Below, in pieces: positions 1 through 10,927 of a DNA stretch of 64,000 nt (position 1 is its first letter; each line of letters starts with the position of its first letter). The DNA is from Eonycteris spelaea (lineage: Eukaryota; Chordata; Mammalia; Chiroptera; Pteropodidae). Where the stretch lies: the NCBI GenBank assembly GCA_003508835.1, contig PUFA01000084.1:1-64000 (forward strand). The letters are read 5' to 3'. The notes under the pieces were generated by a model. The model had not been told where the DNA came from and did not search any database. It saw only the letters and a program-made list of their open reading frames with translations. A program made the translations under genes and the position numbers.

Positions 1-2990
1 GATTGTGGTGTATAATCTTTTAATATGTTGCTGTATTGGTTCTCTAGTATTTATTTAGGATTTTTGCATCTGTGTTCATGAGAGATATTGGTCTGTAGTT
101 TTCTTGTGTTATCTTACCAGGTTTTGATATCAGGTAATACTGGCCTCATAAAATGAGTTGGGAAGTATTGCCTCCTCTTCGATTTTTTGGAAGAGTTTGA
201 GGAGAATAGGTATTAAATCTTTTTGAATGTTTGGTAGAATTCACTGGTGAAGCCATCTGGTCCTGGACTTTTACTTTTTGGTAGGTTTTGATGATTGTTT
301 CAATTTCCATAATGCTGATCAGTCTATTTAGATTTCCAGTTCTTGATTCAGTCTAGGAAGGTTTATTTTTCTAAGTACTGGTCCATTTCTTCTAGGTTAT
401 TAAATTTGGTGTTATGTACTTTTTCATAGTATTCTTGTATGATCCTTTTATTTCTGTGTCAGTTGTCAATTTCCCCTCTTTCATCCCTGATTTTGTTTAT
501 TTGTGTCCTTTCTCTTTTTTCTAGTGAGTCTAGCCAGGGGTTTGTCAATTTTATTAACCTTCTCAAAGAACCAGCTCTTTGTTGCATTTATTTTTTCTAT
601 TTTTTTTTTTGTTTTTCAATTTCATTTATTTCTGCTCTAATTTTGATATTTCTTTCCTTCTGTGACTTTAGGCTTCATTTGTTTTTCCTTTCTAGTTTTT
701 TTAAATGAAGCATTAGGTTGTTTATTTGGGCTCTTCTTGTTTTTGGGATAGGCCTGTAATGATATGAATTTTCCTCTTATGACTGCTTTTGCCGTGTCCC
801 AAAAGTTTTGATATATTTATCATTTGTTTCTATGTATCTCTTGATCTCTCTTTTTATTTCTTCTCTGACAGTTATTCTTCAGTAGCATTTGTTTAATCTC
901 CATGTATTTATGGTTCTTCCTATTTCTTTTCTTGGTTGATCTCTAGTTTCAAAGCATTACGATCAGAGAATATGGTTGGTATGATTTCAACTCATTATTT
1001 TGTTGAGGCTATTTCTGTCCCAGTATGTGGTTGATTCTTGATTATTATTCACTAGAGAAGAATGTATAAGCAGCTGTTTTGGGATGGAAGGCTCAGTATA
1101 ATGTCAATTATGTTCATTTGGTCTAATGTGTCATTTAAAGATACTATTTCTTATTGATTTTCTGTTTGGATGATCTGTCCATATCTGACAGCGGTATTTA
1201 GTCCCCTACTATATAGTGTTTTGGTCTGTTTCTCCCTTTAGTTCTGTTGTAATTGCTTTACATATTTCGGGCTCCCTGATTGGGAGCATACATACTAATA
1301 AGTGTTATGTTTTCTTGGTGCATGATTCCCTTTATCATTATAAGTGTCCCTCAGTATCTTCCTTTACCTTTTTTATTTGAAGTCTATTTTGTCCATTATT
1401 AGTACCATTACTCCCGCTTTTCTTAGAATGCCAGTAGCTTGAAATATCGTTTTCTACCCTTTCACTTTGAGTCTATATTTGTCTTTGGAGCTGAGATGTT
1501 AGCTCCTGGAGGCAGCATACAGTAGGGTTTTGGTTTTTGATCCAATTTGCAGCTCTGTACCTTTTTAGTTGGTGAGTTCAGTCCATTTACATTTAGGGTG
1601 ATTATTGAAATGTGAGGCCTTCTTAGAGCCATTGTATCTTTGCTTTTTGTACTTGGTGTTTCCATTGCTTCCTTGTCCTTGTATTTCTGTTTTCTTTATT
1701 TTAGTAGTTGGCTTTTGGGTTTTCCCTCTGGTCCTTCTTGTTTTATGTTGTATACTTCAGTTTGAATGTTTGGTGTGTGGTTACCATTATGAATATGTAA
1801 AGGATAATTTTTATATATTACAGTTTCATTTTCTTGCCTCATCTCCATTCCCCTTTGCAAATTTGGATCTTTGAATCCTCCCCTTTTTAGTCATTGTTGT
1901 CTCAATTTGTCCCTATGTATGCTGAACATTCATTACTATCTTGCTGTAGCAATTCTCTTTTATTCTTTAAGCTTATAAGCCTAAATCTTAGTAATAGTTG
2001 CATCCTCTGCTTTATCAGCCTGCTAGTCACCTTATTTCTAATTATGTATATATATATTTTTTGGTATTTTGTTTTAATGATCTGACCCCTTTCAATATTT
2101 CCTGTAGTGCAGGCCTTGTAGTGGAGAATTCCCTCAATTTTGTATGTCTGGAAAGGTCTTATTTCTCCTTCATATCTAAAGGAGAGATTAGCTGGATACA
2201 TTTTCTTGGCTGCTAGTTCCTTTCATTAATAGTTTAAATATTTGATTCCACTCCTTTTTCTTGTAAGGTTTGTCTGAGAAGTCTAACTGTAATCTAATGT
2301 GCTTTCCTTTATAAGTTACATCTTCTTTCCCTGGCTGCCCTGAGAATTCTTTTTTGTCATTGATTTTTGATAACTTAATACAATGTGTCTTGGTGAAGGC
2401 CTTTTGGTTGAGATCATTGGGTGTTCTGTTGACTTCTTGAATTCCAAGCTCCAGCTCATTCCTTAGATTTGGGAAATTCTCATCAACACTATTTTCTGAA
2501 AATGCTTTCTAGTCTCTGCTTCTTTTCCTCCCTTTGATAATGCCCATTATTCTTATGTTTCCCTCCTGATGGTATCAGCTAGTTTTTGTATTTCTCTTTC
2601 ACTATTTTTCATTCTTCAGTTTTCTCTTCTTCCTTCCATTTATTTCTAGTTTCTGTCATCGATATCACTGATCATTTCCTCCATTTGTTCACTCTATTTC
2701 CCAAGCTTGCTATTTCGTTTTTCATCTCTTGAAGTATGTTTGTCATCCCAGAAGTTCTTTTTTGGTTCTTTAGTTTTTCAGTCTCCTTGCTAAAGAACTT
2801 ATTCTGCTCATCTAGGTGTTTTCAGTTCCTGAAATTGTTGATATGAATTGTTTTGGATTGCATTGAGTTTTTTGAGAAGTACCTTCTCTGTCATTTAAGT
2901 CATATTTCTATGTTTAAGCTTATTTTCTGGAGATTTTTCTCTTTCTTTCTGAGCTGAATTCACCTTGGTTGTTCACGGTAGTTTAATGAA
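1..2990 (-). mobile_element. LINE-1 fragment, antisense, in GOLGB1 intron
   Basis: T-rich sequence that reads, on the minus strand, as the reverse-transcriptase and endonuclease part of L1 ORF2 (for example the complement of 'gagatattggtctgtag' near 82-98), followed rightwards by ORF1 and 5'-region text such as 'tgtgtcttggtgaaggcc' near 2384. The reading frames are broken throughout, so this is an old, inactive mammalian L1M-type copy. The left end is cut by the window edge. The right limit is approximate. Confidence 0.8.
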
Positions 2991-3469
2991 CATTAATGGA
3001 AATGTATTCTGGTTTTTTTTTTTTCCAGAAAGGAAATTTATTACACAAAGGTCTCTCTTTAGCCTGTTGCAACAAAGGAATTTTTCTTTTGGTTTCCAGT
3101 AGGTGACGTCTAAGCATCTGGAATCCCTGCTTTATATAAAGTGTTAAAAATGCCTTTTTTTTTTCATATAGATATTCAATCATGTTCACTATCCTCAGTC
3201 TCAGTCCCTGTCAGTGTTGGTGATAGTTTCAGAGTATTTGCTCATTCCCCTGGGGCTCCTCCTTGTTCAGTTTTGGAGGATATGGGGCAGGGGCCCTCTG
3301 CATTGGGTAATGGGGTCTGTGGCTTAGCCTCATGTTTTGCATCCATGGGTGTAATTCTGTTTTTCTCTGCTGTCCTCGCTTCTTTGCCATCCATTCCCAC
3401 TTCTCTGCTTTCCTTCCTGATGCCTGGGCAGGAAGATGTACTATATTCTTGCTGCTTTTGTCTATTTAT

Positions 3470-4750
3470 TTCTCAATTGTTAAGACAAGTATTCAAATCT
3501 CAGTTAATAGTTGTGGATTTATCTATTTCTCCTTGTAGTTCTGTCATTTTTGTATCATGCGTTTTCAAGCTGTGTTATTGGGGTTAAACATTAGGATTTT
3601 TATGTCGTCTTGATTAAGCGACCCATTGATCATTATGAAATGATCTTTTTAGTCCTGGTGACATACTTGCTCTGAGATATATTTTCTTTGATATTAAATA
3701 GTCACTCTATTTTTTCTTTTGACTAGTGTTAGCATGAGGTAACTTTTTTACAATATACATCCTTAACCATTTAGTCATCTTAGAGTTAATACTGTACCAC
3801 TTCACTTAAAATGTAGAAACTTTTGTAATCATAAACCCTTATACTATTCTTTATATACTGTAGGTGCTATATGTATTATAGCAATAAAAATTAGGAGCCC
3901 CAGACCACAATTTTTATTTATTTGTTTATTTATTTAAATTTGTTTATTTTTATGGTGACATTGGTTAATGAAATCTAGTAAGTTCAGCTGTACATTTAAC
4001 AGTAAGGCATATATATATTTAACATTGTGTATTTCACCTCCTAGTTGGATTTCTTTCTGTCACCACATATATTTGACCCCTTTTACCCCAGCTCACCTTC
4101 TCACCTTACGCTACCTTCTCCCCTTACTCTCGTGGTAACACGAGTGTATTGCCCAGACCACAATTTTAACATTAAGAACTTTCCTCTTTATTTTTGTTTG
4201 TGATGTACTTAGTATGATTTTCTTTGTGATTTTCTTGCTAGCTTTTGTTAAGATTCTTACATGTATAAACTTAATGTTCAGCTTTATTTTGGCTGTTATT
4301 TCTTCAAAATAATTTTTCTGCCCATTTTGTTTTGTCTTATGAGCAGATCCCACTCTCAGAGTGCTAGTGTGCAGTTTCGGATTTTTTTGTTGAGTTTTAG
4401 ATGTTCAGCTTATTATGTTTTAAGGGAGAGGTATGAGATGTTTCTCACTCTGCCATGTTTCTGACGTCGCTCCTGCCTCTCCCATTCTTGATATTGGTAA
4501 TTTGTGTTTTTCTTTTCTTCTATCTTTTCATTTATTTTAAGCATATTTTCTTTACATCCTGCTCATAGTTATAATAGTATCTTTAAAATCATTATTTGCT
4601 AATTCCAAAATCTGCATCATTTTTGCTTGGTCTCTGTTGATTGTTTGCTTTGAGAATGGGTCAGGTTTCCCTATTTCTTTGTGTTCGATTTTGTATTAAA
4701 TCCTGAATATTGTGAATGTTTTCGTTCTCAAGACTCTCTTCTGTTATTTC
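3470..4750 (-). mobile_element. Old LINE-1 remnants, antisense
   Basis: Degraded L1-like text, such as 'cccattgatcattatgaaatgatctttttagt' split over 3620-3655, and a further L1-like stretch at 4490-4740. It is interrupted by a younger L1 3' end at 3915-4151. No open frame of note. Family assignment and ends are uncertain. Confidence 0.5.
3915..4151 (-). mobile_element. 5'-truncated L1 insertion with 16-bp target-site duplication
   Basis: About 237 bp that begin with the complement of an A-rich tail (TTTATTTA repeats) and continue into the complement of an L1 3' UTR (for example 'gtgacattggttaatgaaa' near 3955). It is flanked by perfect direct repeats CCCAGACCACAATTTT at 3899-3914 and 4152-4167. 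Tail plus duplication are the hallmarks of target-primed reverse transcription. The 3' UTR text resembles L1s I associate with bats and relatives, which is a recollection only. Confidence 0.8.
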
Positions 4751-5811
4751 TGAACTGAAGAATTTTGATTACTTTTATCAGCCAGCAATTTGAATTCAAA
4801 CCACAAATCCTGGCCTGTGGTAGGCAGCCACTCAAAACTCAGTTGCATTATTTTGCCTTATCGGACTACTACTTAAAGTCAGCCTTGCAGATGTTTAGGT
4901 TCATTGTTCAGAAGTTCATAATATAGAATTTGGGCCTACCCCTTGCTGAAATGTTTTCCCTTGCCTCTGATTTCCCTCTTCCATTCTGGCAGCTTTGTTT
5001 GTTGCAAAGTCTGCCTTCTCTTCCTCAAGCCAGAAAGACCTGTAGCTTTTCTGTTTTACTTGCCCAGTATTATGCAAACTGTGAACTTCCCTCAGGATAA
5101 AAGCCATAAGATCCTGAACTCATTCCTTGCAATTTCTTTAAACATCAAATGAAGGTTTGGGACTAAATGAGCTATAGAGACCCTCAAGGTTGAATGATTC
5201 TATAATTTTATGAAAAATTATACAGAATAATCCCTTGAAGGAGAAAATATATAAATATAAAAAGACATAAAACTAAAGATGTGGCATAATTTGGTATTTA
5301 CCTGTCATTAGGAAAACCAAACAATATGTATGCATAAAAGAAGCACAAGAAAATTTTTACTATACCAGGAAAAAATAAAAAACAATTATAGTTCTTCCTT
5401 TCTTAAGGGGTACATACTACTTTTGCCTCTGTTCTTTGAGAGCCTATCTTTATGTTCAGTCTCTTTCAAGTGATTAATATTTTTATCAGTAGCATTAATC
5501 TAATTTTATAATGTTTTTGCTTGTGGACCTGAAAATGTTCTCTCATATGCAATAGACTTGGAATTTCTGTCTTTGTAATCTAGGCTTCAGTTTTAAATTG
5601 AAAACTCTGTGAATTGAAACTTTGTGTGAAATAGTTTTTTTCTAGATAAAACATTTCTTCAAAGATTGACTAAGCAGTAAATAGATGCTATTTTAAAAGT
5701 ATTTTCATAGCTGTAGAACTTTTAGAAGACAAAAATGCTGGAGGCATTCTGGGCATTAATATGAGACTTTTTCAGTGGAGAATCATTAATCTGTTGTCTT
5801 GTGCAATTTAG
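4751..5811. other. GOLGB1 intron sequence without recognised element
   Basis: Unique-looking intronic DNA leading to the acceptor 'gtgcaatttag' before exon 5812. I see no gene, RNA or clear repeat here. Confidence 0.6.
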
Positions 5812-5926
5812 GTAGTCACTGAGGAGAATATTGCCTTTTTGCAGAAGAGAGTGGTAGAGCTAGAGAATGAAAAGGAAGCCTTGCTCCTTAGTTCTAGAGA
5901 GCTGGAAGAACTGAAAGCATGCGAAT
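5812..5926 (+). CDS. GOLGB1: GOLGB1 internal coding exon (coiled coil)
   Basis: Begins after the acceptor ATTTAG at 5806-5811 and encodes VVTEENIAFLQKRVVELENE followed by a glutamate- and leucine-rich coiled coil ending in EELKA, which matches giantin closely. The donor is GTATGT at 5927. The last codons are disturbed: giantin should read A-E-N/E here, but the bases near 5918-5926 give A-C-E plus one base. Joined to the next exon this would create TAA. I infer a small sequence error at the exon end rather than a real stop, because both neighbouring exons are conserved. Confidence 0.85.
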
Positions 5927-6349
5927 GTATGTATAAATGAAAACTATAATTCTCTGTCTTAACCCACAGAAGCTTCTGCTTTTATGACTATATGTGTATA
6001 ACATGTAGATTCTCTGATTGTGTGATTATAAAGATCTTACTTAGCTGAGCTGGTAGTTATTGAAGGTGTATTAAGTATAGGATTAATACACATTATTTCG
6101 AGCAGAATACCAGTGTTTACATAGTATAAATTTTGCAGTGTAAGCTATAAATGCTGCAGGATGTCTGTATAAGTCATTTTGTAGTCAGGGAACCTTCTAG
6201 GAAGTATGGCTTGAATAGGACCTTAATAAGATGAATGAATTTTTAAATAAGCAAAAAGAAAAAAGGACATTCCTGGTAATAAATTTGTGACATGAGGTAA
6301 TAGGGATCAGTAAAAATAAAGGTTCAAAGGTAGAAACCACTTGCAGTTT

Positions 6350-6650
6350 CGCTCGTGCTATATACTGCTTCCAACCCTATCAACTAGGGCATTATCTTTT
6401 TCAGGAAGTCGACTCTGATCCCCCAAAGTTGAATTAAATGCATTTTTGTGTTTCTGTAATATCCTTGCGTTCCTTTAACATGTTAAAATAATCCGCCTTT
6501 ATGTTTATATTTTATACTAATACAGTCTTCAAAGATAAAGTATAAGCTCATCAAGGCAGGGGCCATTTATTTTCATCTCTGCTTTACCAAGAACTAGTAT
6601 AGTACCTGGCAAATAGTAGCTCCCAAATAAACTTTTGTTGGATTGCATTA
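6350..6650. mobile_element. LINE-2-like fragment
   Basis: Text resembling the L2 3' end, with 'aagctcatcaaggcagggg' near 6544 and 'agtacctggcaaatagtag' near 6600. It is highly diverged and lies in the GOLGB1 intron 5927-8435. The rest of that intron apart from the L2 at 7325-7790 shows nothing I recognise. Confidence 0.5.
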
Positions 6651-7324
6651 AACTTAGCATTTTATCTTCTCAAACTGTGTTTGAACAGTTAATAAGAATG
6701 AAGACATACTTTCTTCCATTTATCACCTGCTTGACAAAGACCTTATGGTTTTAGTAGCATGTAGTTAATAATCTTTTACTGATCTATTTTATCTTAGCTT
6801 AACTAACATTAATACACTACCTTCTAAGAGTGAAATGAATACCAAGTTGTACCATTTTTTAAAACTCCAAACCCAAATTTCTACTTTAACCATTTTATAG
6901 TTCCACTTAGCTCTAAACTGGGAATTAATTATACCTTTCTAGACTATTGCCACCATTACTAATATTTTAAGAACACCATAAATTCAGCTCATTATTTAAC
7001 TCACTCAAAGCACTTCTTTGGGACCTACTCATGATACTTATTTTGCAGTTTTACAAACAGTGCCTGTCACTGTCTTATAGCTCATTATGGTTTCTAGGTG
7101 TTTAAAAATGTGAGTTCCATTCTCCTTGCTCTTTTCTGTAGAGATTACTGGCCTTAAGGTATTTTGTATTAGTTTTACTGTCTGGTCTCATAGGCAATCT
7201 TTGTTTTATATGTCACGTTTTGTTGAACTCATTCTTTGTACTTTCATTTGTACTGTTGTACTCATTTCTCAAATAATCTTGTGATGTGTCTGAACATATT
7301 ATATACTGTCTTGAATTCATTTGT

Positions 7325-7790
7325 TTAACGAACATTCATTCATTCGGCAAAATTTTATGGTGCTTATCCTATGTGCCAGGCACTAACCTAGTTGCTAAGG
7401 ATACTGCTCTGAACATAGTAGAGGGAAGATAGGCCATATATATAAGAAAATTTCAGAGAGTGATAAGTTATTAGGATAAAAATCAAACAGTTTACTGCAA
7501 GTGTGCCTGGGGGAGGAGGAACGCAGCATTAGAGTGGTCAGTGTAGGCGTTTCTAAGAACAAATGAAAGGGGGCAGCCATGCAAAGAGGCATTCCAAGCA
7601 GATAAAAGCAGTGCAAAAACCCCGAGGAATGAATAATCTTGATATGTTTGCAGACCGAAGGCCAGTGTTTGGGATGAACAAAAAGGGGAAGCACAAGATA
7701 AGGAGGTTTTAGAATAAATAAGATCAAATCATGAGGGGCCATGTAGGTCATGTGAAGACATTTGGATGTACTTTACTATATTTGTCTTAG
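7325..7790. mobile_element. LINE-2-like fragment
   Basis: Contains the familiar L2 string 'ctatgtgccaggcactaacc' around 7370-7389 and further on 'catgaggggccatgtaggtc' around 7731-7750, with the typical order between them. It is diverged and non-coding. Open frames on the minus strand inside it are chance. Confidence 0.6.
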
Positions 7791-8435
7791 CTTCTCAGAC
7801 GGAGTACAAGCTTCTTGGGGACATGTTTAGTCACAATATTTTTATCCTCCAAGGTACTAATACCCTTTTTAGATACATGCATTATAATGGACATGGATAG
7901 AACTCAGAAGGACTGGATTCTGATCCCAGCCCTCTGGTCTAGCTGTAGGTCATGTCATTTCATTGTTTTCACATATAGTCATTGAGGAGATTGGATGGTT
8001 CTCTTCCAGGGCTCAGATTTGATGTCTTTATAAACATATGTGAAAGAACATTGAAGACTTTATAAGTGCTATATTATGCAAGATGAATATTATGAACATA
8101 GGATTATGGATAAATTCCGTTTATTGCCCTAGAAGTCCCATCTTATGCCACAGAAATAGCTGCTTCTTGTCACATGCTCTGTTATCCTTTATAGCCCTCT
8201 GCTATTTATTTAATTATTAACTCAGGTTAATTATTATCACCTAATAGTACCATTCTATCTTTTATCTTCTCTTGCCATTCTTTTTAATAAAATAAACTTT
8301 TATTTCCCCTAAACTCTTTTGTCTATTTCTTGCCTTCATTTTATGCATCTCTACTAACCTCACACATAATCATGCCTCTGTTTTTTCAAACTCTCTACAA
8401 ATGTCTTCTAAGGATCTTTATTTTGTGACTTTCAG

Positions 8436-8509
8436 AAAAACTGCTTTCTAAGATAACTCTCCTGGAGGCTCAGCATAAAACTGGAGAGGCAGATAGAAAA
8501 ATCAGTGAG
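8436..8509 (+). CDS. GOLGB1: GOLGB1 internal coding exon (74 bp)
   Basis: Acceptor TTTCAG and donor GTAAGT are both canonical. The frame enters in phase 1 and leaves in phase 0, encoding KLLSKITLLEAQHKTGEADR followed by KISE, which matches giantin between the 5812 exon and the giant exon. The exon is intact. Confidence 0.88.
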
Positions 8510-8569
8510 GTAAGTGATGTGTTCTTAAAATAACCAGAATATGACTAGATCAAGAAGAGTTAGCTTGAC

Positions 8570-8940
8570 AGAGAGAGAGAGAGAGATTTAAGGAATTGGC
8601 TCACACAATTGTGGGCGCTGGCAAATTAAACATATACTGGGTAGGCCAGCAGGCTGGAGACTCAGGGAAGAATTGCAGTTAAAGTCTCAATGCAATCTGC
8701 TGGCAGAATTCTCTCTTTTTGAAGAAGGTCAGTCTTTTTATTGGTTAAGGCCTCCAACTGATTGGATGAGACCCACCCACATTATAGAAGATAACATGCT
8801 GTATTTTAGAGTCTACGGATTTACATATTAATCTCACCTAAAAAAAATACCTTCACAGAAACATTTAGAGTAATCTTTGACCAAGTGTCTGGGTGCTGGT
8901 CTAACCAAATTGACAGTAAAATTAAGCACCCCACTTATAT
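8570..8940. repeat. Diverged interspersed repeat with short GA tract
   Basis: A (GA)n tract at about 8571-8586 is followed by text I recognise as a common mammalian interspersed element ('aaggaattggctcacacaat' near 8591, 'gattggatgagacccaccca' near 8761). I cannot name the family with confidence. It lies in the intron between exons 8436 and 10928. Confidence 0.5.
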
Positions 8941-9839
8941 CATTCAATACCTTTTATGGGGCCACTGATGCTCTCTCTGTTCAAGTAATTTCAAAAGGAA
9001 CTAAATTTTGAAAATTGTAGCATTATATGGACACTGACAGAGTGAAAATGAGCCTTGTTTGGCCAAGGGGGTCCATATCGTTTAAGATGCTTAGCAGTAG
9101 TGATAGTAAGAACAAGATAACTTAGATCAAAAAAGAATAAGAATATGAGAATCTGTTAAGAAAAAGGAAAAAGAATCAGAAGGGAACAAATAAACAAGGA
9201 ACAATGAAAAGAAAAGGGAAAAACACAGAAATTAAAAAAGAAGGTGACTAAGATAATCCCTTGGACTAAGAAAGGTGAGTAGAGAAGGTTTATAGAAAGC
9301 GTAAGTTCAGCTGAAGAGGTAGACTTGTATTAAGAGGGGAAAAAATGAGAGTAGCTGAATGAGCTGTGTTCTCTGGTTCTTTGGCCTCTCCTTAGGAATG
9401 ACACTGATTTTTTTTACTGGAAACCTGAAAGGTAATTAAGTTCTGTAGATATCATAGGCAGCAACATAGGGTATGACTAAAGAAGGGAGTGAGTGAAGTG
9501 GTATGACTAAAAGTTATAAAAGAGCAAATAAGAATACTTAAGGCAAAAGAGAGAGCAAAGAAGGAGTTAGTTATATTGAAGTCTTCTGCAGAAGTGAGCC
9601 TTGACTGTATCAAGCCTTTAATATAATATATAGGAATGGATGAATAGGAATGTGACCTGAAGAAATTATAAAGGAAACTTTTCCCCGTTCTGAATACTTT
9701 TCAGTTTTGGTTTCTAGAAATATGAGTATAATACAAGAGTGAAGAGTTTTAAATGATTTAAAATAATGCTTATGAAATTGAGTAGATAACTTTTCTTAAA
9801 TAATTCTAAGATAATGAATTTTTTTCTAACTCAGTGGCT

Positions 9840-9975
9840 GAGACTGATTCTCAGATAATAGCTAATATTCACTGAATACTTACTATGTGCCAGCTTTTGC
9901 TGGTAATTGCAGAGCTAAGATAAGAACTCAGGCAGCGGGCTGCGAGCTTGTGCTGTTGGCCACTACATTATTTGA
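9840..9975 (-). mobile_element. MIR or L2-like fragment
   Basis: Contains 'actatgtgccagc' near 9883 and then 'aagaactcaggcag' and 'gtgctgttggccactac', the order expected of an antisense MIR/L2 remnant. It is short and diverged. Confidence 0.4.
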
Positions 9976-10299
9976 CGATCCTGTGGGGCTTTTTCTTCCA
10001 TCAAAGTAGAATTTTTTCTAGGGGAAAAAATAAGTGATATTGGCAAAGGTAAAGATTTTATTGCATAATACACTGTCTCCCAAAATTCATTTATAAAATA
10101 CTAATTAAATTTACTATGAGATTCACTGATTTTGTTCCTAAAAACAATTATGGAATAATTTATATAGATGAGCAGTCTAAACACAATAATCTTTGTAATA
10201 ATAACTTTGGTTGATATTTTGTCAAACAAGTCCATAGTTTCCTACCTAGGCCCCAGCAGAACTCCTTTTGATTATTTGATCCTGGTTAATTTATCTCAG

Positions 10300-10480
10300 T
10301 CTACAGCAGGTCCTCAAATAACGTCAATTTAATTCAAAGTCGTTTCATTATAACATTGATGAGATGCCATAGGAATTTAACTCTTGTTTATATCAATTAG
10401 CGCCTATGGTAAAAATTGGTTTCTATTTATGTCATTTTGCTAAAGTTCCAACAACCTGTCCATGATGTCGTGACTTCTGT
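10300..10480. repeat. Possible old DNA-transposon-type repeat
   Basis: Text such as 'caggtcctcaaataacgtc' at 10306-10324 followed by 'gtcgtttcattataac' and 'gtcattttgctaaagttcc' resembles an ancient mammalian interspersed repeat rich in AACGT words. Family not identified. Confidence 0.3.
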
Positions 10481-10927
10481 ACTTGTTTGATAAACTACTT
10501 GTCTGTGAATGGCTGTCTTATCTATATTTCTCATTGAATGACATGAATTCTATAACTTCCTCCTTGGTGTGGGATGAAAGAAAATTTAATTCATTCCTGT
10601 TCCCTTTTCATTTTTAAGTAGTTCTTAAGAGAAACAAGTAGGTATTTAATATGAAGAAATAAAGTTTCCCAGGTAAGGAATATCTAGAAAACGAGTTCCA
10701 GGTTTTTCTTAGGACTTATGAATGTGGGTTTTGACCTCAGGGCAGGATTGATAGGGTGTTCTCAGAGGTCCAATTTGGAAAATAAAAAAAAGTTTAGCAG
10801 TTTTATGGTAGAAGAGAGGTTTGGACTAAAAAGTTTAGGTTTCTGAAAGTGCACAAAATTCATTTTTTAGCTAGGCTCTTTCATATAAAACATTTGATTA
10901 AGGATTTTCTTTCTTACTTTAAAACAG

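Noticed and set aside
3141..3587. 148-residue open frame on +
   Set aside because: Low-complexity F/S/L-rich frame in L1-like intronic DNA, with no homology I recognise and no splice context.
7395..7751. 118-residue minus-strand open frame
   Set aside because: Falls inside an L2 remnant and shows no protein family features.
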